This document shows positions 61,275 to 64,000 of a stretch of 64,000 nt of DNA, one piece after another. The translations under genes and the position numbers were made by a program. The stretch comes from Ensifer adhaerens (GTDB taxonomy: Bacteria; Pseudomonadota; Alphaproteobacteria; Rhizobiales; Rhizobiaceae), in NCBI RefSeq assembly GCF_002940685.1, contig NZ_PNFP01000007.1, positions 248,001 to 312,000 of the forward strand, in the 5' to 3' direction. Under the pieces are notes generated by a model. It did not search any database. It saw only the letters and a list, made by a program, of their open reading frames with translations, and had not been told where the DNA came from. Within the stretch, counting starts at the first letter, position 1. Each line of letters begins with the position of its first letter.

Positions 61275-62048
61275 ATGAAGATCGCCACCTTCAACATCAA
61301 CGGCATCAGCAAGCGGCTCGAAAACCTGATCGCCTGGCTTAAGGAAACCAAGCCCGACATCGTCTGTCTGCAGGAACTGAAGGCGGCCGATCGCCAGTTT
61401 CCGCGTTCGGCGATCGAGGCGGCCGGGTATGGCGCGGTCTGGCAGGGGCAATCGGCCTGGAACGGTGTTGCGATCCTTGCCCGAGACAGCGAGCCGGTGC
61501 TGACCCGCGTCGGGCTCGACGGCGATCCCTTGGACAGTCAGGCGCGTTACATCGAGGCGGCCATCAGCGGAATCCTGGTCGCTTGCCTTTACGCCCCCAA
61601 CGGCAATCCGCAGCCGGGGCCGAAGTTCGAGTACAAGCTTGCCTGGCACGCGCGCATGGCCAGACATGCTGCCGATCTTTACGCGCTCGATCTGCCTGTC
61701 GTGCTTGCCGGCGACTTCAACATCGTGCCGGAACCGCGCGACATCTACCCGACGAGCTCATACGACGACAACGCGCTGGTGCAGCCGGAAAGCCGCGCGG
61801 CATTCCGCGAACTTCTCGACCAGGGTTGGCTCGATGCGCTGCGCAAGGTCCATCCGAAGGACCAGCTTTTCACGTTCTGGGACTATCGCCGGAACCGCTG
61901 GGAGCGCGACGCGGGGCTGCGGCTCGATCATCTGCTGCTCAGCCGCAAGCTTTCCCGCAAGCTCACGGGTGCCGGTATAGACCGTGGCGTTCGTGGCATG
62001 GAGGGGGCGAGCGACCATGCGCCGGTGTGGGTCACGCTTCGCGATTGA
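61275..62048 (+). CDS. xthA: Exodeoxyribonuclease III (AP endonuclease)
   Basis: A 257-residue ExoIII/APE1-type nuclease. It starts MKIATFNINGISKRL with the conserved Asn, then CLQELKAAD (metal Glu), YAPNGNP, GDFNIVPEPRD (Asp/Asn), and SDHAPVWVTL (Asp-His). It cuts abasic sites and trims 3' blocking groups, producing 3'-OH ends that LigD polymerase/ligase can use. It lies 13 bp after the hydrolase gene in the NHEJ operon. Position with ku/ligD suggests end-cleaning during repair in stationary or stressed cells. Length is usual for the family (about 260). Confidence 0.94.
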   Translation: MKIATFNINGISKRLENLIAWLKETKPDIVCLQELKAADRQFPRSAIEAAGYGAVWQGQSAWNGVAILARDSEPVLTRVGLDGDPLDSQARYIEAAISGILVACLYAPNGNPQPGPKFEYKLAWHARMARHAADLYALDLPVVLAGDFNIVPEPRDIYPTSSYDDNALVQPESRAAFRELLDQGWLDALRKVHPKDQLFTFWDYRRNRWERDAGLRLDHLLLSRKLSRKLTGAGIDRGVRGMEGASDHAPVWVTLRD

Positions 62049-62203
62049 CCTCGCTATATTGCGGCGTGACCCAACGCGCAGCGGTGATACTGTTTCGCAT
62101 CGTACGCCGCTACTCGCAGCCTTTGTCCGGGGTAAACCCGGTCCGGCTGTGGATCGGCGGCCAAACGCCGACGTCCCAGCCAGTGAACACGAAGGAAAAC
62201 CGC

Positions 62204-62410
62204 ATGAAAATCAGCGCACGCAACCGCCTCCAGGGCAAGATTGTCGAAGTGATCAAGGGCGCGACCACCGCCCATGTGCGTATCGACGTCGGCGGCTCGA
62301 TCGTGACCGCAGCCATCACCAACGAGTCGGTCGACGAACTTGGCTTGAAGGTCGGCGGCGAGGCCTATGCGGTCATCAAGGCCTCGGACGTCATGGTCGG
62401 GATCGACTGA
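62204..62410 (+). CDS. mop: Molybdenum-pterin/molybdate-binding protein (Mop, TOBE)
   Basis: A 68-residue single TOBE domain (molbindin): SARNRLQGKIVEVIKGATTA, then VTAAITNESVDELGLKVG and YAVIKASDVMVG. Mop proteins form ring hexamers that bind and buffer molybdate or tungstate in the cytosol. The ATG follows GAAGGAAAA. The 155 bp upstream contain no gene. It is convergent with the trmO-like/FecE-like operon, so any molybdate link of that operon is only suggested by proximity. Confidence 0.88.
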   Translation: MKISARNRLQGKIVEVIKGATTAHVRIDVGGSIVTAAITNESVDELGLKVGGEAYAVIKASDVMVGID

Positions 62411-62423
62411 TACGTTGAGGCTG

Positions 62424-62449
62424 GGGCGCACGGATCGTCTGTTGCGCCC
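62424..62449. terminator. Hairpin between convergent mop and trmO
   Basis: GGGCGCA (62424-62430) and TGCGCCC (62443-62449) form a 7-bp stem with a 12-nt loop in the 58-bp gap between two stop codons. It is a possible bidirectional transcript end; U-tracts are poor. Confidence 0.45.
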
Positions 62450-62468
62450 TGCCAACTTTGAAATCGGG

Positions 62469-62990
62469 TCACGCCTTCTGGCAATGGTGCACGGGGCCGT
62501 CACCGGTTTCGAAATCGCCGCGCTGCGGTGGCGCGATCGGCTTGAACAGGGTGCGGTCGGGCTTCAGATCGATCAGCGGCGTGCCGTCGAGGCAATCGAG
62601 ACCGCGCACGAGCAGGGTCGAACCTTCCACGGCTTCGCGCTTGACGATCGAAGTGCCGATCGGATTGGGCCGCACCGGCGAGCGCAGCGAGAACGTCCCA
62701 TGCACCTCGCCGTTGCTGGCGGGGCTTTGCAGCACGAGGTCGCGCCTGGACTGATCGAGCCAATAGAGGATTTCTAGCCGCTCGAACGCCTCCACGCCTT
62801 TCAGCGCCAGAACCCAGGGCTCGAAGATCTCGATGCGGCAGAGCGGGCCATCGTGCCGGCCCTGGCGCGGCGTTTCCATGCGCGAAGTCCAGGGCGTTGC
62901 GATGCGGCCGATGAAGACGAGGCCGGCGTCGGTGGGCGCTGGCGGATCCACGGCCACCTCGTTCTCACGGATTTCGTTCTGGCGAACCAT
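62469..62990 (-). CDS. trmO: TrmO/TsaA-family tRNA (t6A37) N6-methyltransferase-like protein
   Basis: A 173-residue TsaA-domain protein. It has IGRIATPW, the SAM-binding loop SPVRPNPIGTS, and CLDGTPLIDLKPD, the family signatures. TrmO methylates N6-threonylcarbamoyladenosine at position 37 of tRNA-Thr. It lacks the C-terminal extension of E. coli TrmO (235 residues), consistent with the short forms found in many bacteria and archaea. It lies 12 bp downstream of a metal-type ABC ATPase gene on the same strand, a link seen in other genomes whose meaning is not clear. Confidence 0.85.
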   Translation of the reverse strand: MVRQNEIRENEVAVDPPAPTDAGLVFIGRIATPWTSRMETPRQGRHDGPLCRIEIFEPWVLALKGVEAFERLEILYWLDQSRRDLVLQSPASNGEVHGTFSLRSPVRPNPIGTSIVKREAVEGSTLLVRGLDCLDGTPLIDLKPDRTLFKPIAPPQRGDFETGDGPVHHCQKA

Positions 62991-63002
62991 GGTCAGTTCC
63001 TT

Positions 63003-63788
63003 TCATGGCAGAGGGGCGGCGAAGCGTGGCGCGCAGAGACGGGCCTTGCTGCCGTCGATCGAGCCGATCACCACGTCGATGTCGTAGAGTTGCTTGAGGG
63101 CGGCGGCCGTCAACACCTCGCGCGGTGAGCCAAGTGCGATGAGCTTCGAGGCGTGGAGGAGCGCAACGCGGTCTGCAACGAGAAAGGCGTGATCCGGATT
63201 GTGCGTCGAGAGCACGACCGAAAGCCGGCGCTCTGCCAGCGACCGGATATGCGAGAGCACGCGCATCTGGTTGCCATAGTCGAGATTGGCGGTCGGCTCG
63301 TCCATGACGAGAATGGAGGGTTCCTGTGTGAGTGCACGGGCGATCAGCGCCATCTGGCGCTCGCCGCCACTGATCTCGGTATAGGGGCGCGTGGCGAGAT
63401 GGGCCATGCCAAGGCCGGCAAGCGCCTCCATGGCGATCCGACGATCGCGGGCGCCAGGCGAGGAGAACGGCGCGAGGTGAGGCGCGCGTCCCATCAGCAC
63501 GACCTCCAGCACCGTGAACGGGAAAAGTGCGGCATGCGCCTGCGGGACATAGGCGATCCGTTTGGCGCGCTGACGCCGCGACCAGGCTGAAAGCGGTTTG
63601 CAATCGAGGAGAATGTCGCCGGCCTTGACCGGCAGGAGACCGAGAACGGTCTTGAAAAGCGTCGTCTTGCCGGCGCCGTTGGGGCCGAGCAGAGCCAGAA
63701 CCTCTCCGGTTGCAAGCGACAGGGAAATGTCGGCGCCCACCGTGCGTTCGCCATAGCCAAAGGCGAGCCCCCTGATCTCCAGCGTCAT
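63003..63788 (-). CDS. ABC transporter ATP-binding protein (FecE/BtuD-like)
   Basis: A 261-residue ATPase of the iron-siderophore/cobalamin/molybdate class: Walker A GPNGAGKTTL, Q-loop YVPQAHAALFPF, the FTVLEVVLMGRAPHL segment typical of FecE/BtuD types, signature ISGGERQMALIARAL and Walker B ILVMDEPTANLD. It drives uptake through the FecCD-type permease, whose gene overlaps it by 4 bp upstream. The substrate is not set by sequence. The nearby mop gene makes a MolBC-like oxyanion importer possible; iron-siderophore or cobalamin uptake is equally compatible. Confidence 0.9.
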   Translation of the reverse strand: MTLEIRGLAFGYGERTVGADISLSLATGEVLALLGPNGAGKTTLFKTVLGLLPVKAGDILLDCKPLSAWSRRQRAKRIAYVPQAHAALFPFTVLEVVLMGRAPHLAPFSSPGARDRRIAMEALAGLGMAHLATRPYTEISGGERQMALIARALTQEPSILVMDEPTANLDYGNQMRVLSHIRSLAERRLSVVLSTHNPDHAFLVADRVALLHASKLIALGSPREVLTAAALKQLYDIDVVIGSIDGSKARLCAPRFAAPLP

Positions 63789-64000
63789 TGCCACGCCCTC
63801 CGCCCGGAGGCGAGCAGCCACAGGAAGAACGGCGCGCCGACGGCTGCCGTCAGGATGCCGAGCGGCACTTCGATCAGCGCTATGCTGCGCGCCAGCATGT
63901 CGACAACGAGCAGATAGGCGGAACCCGATATCATCGACGCCGGCAGCAGACGGCGGAAGTCGGGACCGACCAGCATGCGCGCGATATGCGGGATGACGAG
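63785..64000 (-). CDS. FecCD-family ABC transporter permease (partial, C-terminus only)
   Basis: The last 71 codons of a BtuC/FecCD-type permease; the rest is outside the window. The visible part has PHIARMLVGPDFRRLLPASM and EVPLGILTAAVGAPFFLWLL, the classic end of the family with its last two membrane helices and the cytoplasmic coupling region. The stop overlaps the ATPase start by 4 bp. It would form a homodimeric or heterodimeric channel for a metal chelate or oxyanion. Confidence 0.9.
   Translation of the reverse strand, partial: LVIPHIARMLVGPDFRRLLPASMISGSAYLLVVDMLARSIALIEVPLGILTAAVGAPFFLWLLASGRRAWQ

Overview
The window is about 64 kb of GC-rich, densely coding DNA from an alphaproteobacterium of the Rhizobiaceae. 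Ensifer/Sinorhizobium is the most likely genus. The pointers are the orfA-pta-ackA-fabI gene order, Aap-type amino-acid transporters, Opp operons, DctB/DctD-type regulators, a ligD-ku repair locus and many LysR/GntR/AraC regulators. I see no rRNA, tRNA, insertion sequence, prophage, CRISPR array or plasmid replication gene. The content (catabolic operons, transporters, local regulators) fits a chromid, megaplasmid or accessory chromosomal region, but that placement is inference.

Layout. 1-3.8 kb: end of a DauA-like oxidoreductase gene, then a glutarate-catabolism unit (LysR regulator divergent from gcdH and a CoA-transferase). 3.9-5.8 kb: htpG with a candidate heat-shock promoter. 6.1-11.3 kb: a DUF3141 (PHA-synthase-like)/pta/ackA/fabI operon behind a perfect FNR/FixK-type box. 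11.3-15.4 kb: gabD and gabT, divergent from an unusual MerR-XRE-cupin regulator. 15.5-16.5 kb: class II aldolase, followed by roughly 750 bp without a recognisable gene. 17.3-22.6 kb: oligopeptide ABC transporter (SBP, two permeases, fused double ATPase). 22.8-28.4 kb: a VOC protein, a DctB/DctD-like two-component pair without dctA, and a ring-cleaving dioxygenase/hydrolase pair like MhqO/MhqD. 28.4-34.1 kb: a complete cecR-ybhGFSR-type export operon with a strong operator palindrome. 34.3-41.8 kb: HPP-CBS protein, a PmrAB-like two-component system divergent from an EptA-like lipid A modifying enzyme, a small conserved hypothetical, a PPP-type phosphatase and a HAD hydrolase.

41.9-49.5 kb: an uptake/catabolic island with a Tat-exported peptide-type SBP, a GntR regulator and aapJQM without the ATPase gene, translationally coupled to an amidohydrolase. 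49.5-56.0 kb: a YqaA/DedA-type membrane protein, an AraC/SDR divergent pair, a PhnD-like protein without signal peptide, a chemoreceptor and a TetR regulator. 56.1-62.0 kb: a non-homologous end joining locus, ligD-ku, extended in the same direction by a BRCT-TPR protein (1-bp overlap with ku), an alpha/beta hydrolase and an exonuclease III. 62.2-64 kb: a Mop (TOBE) molybdate-binding protein convergent with a TrmO-like / FecE-like / FecCD-like operon cut by the window end.

The most interesting points are the enlarged NHEJ operon with its BRCT-TPR partner, the FNR/FixK box placed exactly at -41.5 from a plausible promoter of the acetyl-phosphate operon, the ATPase-less Aap transporter tied to an orphan amidohydrolase, a DctD-like activator whose GAFTGA loop reads GAFPGA, and several well-formed operators next to local regulators.
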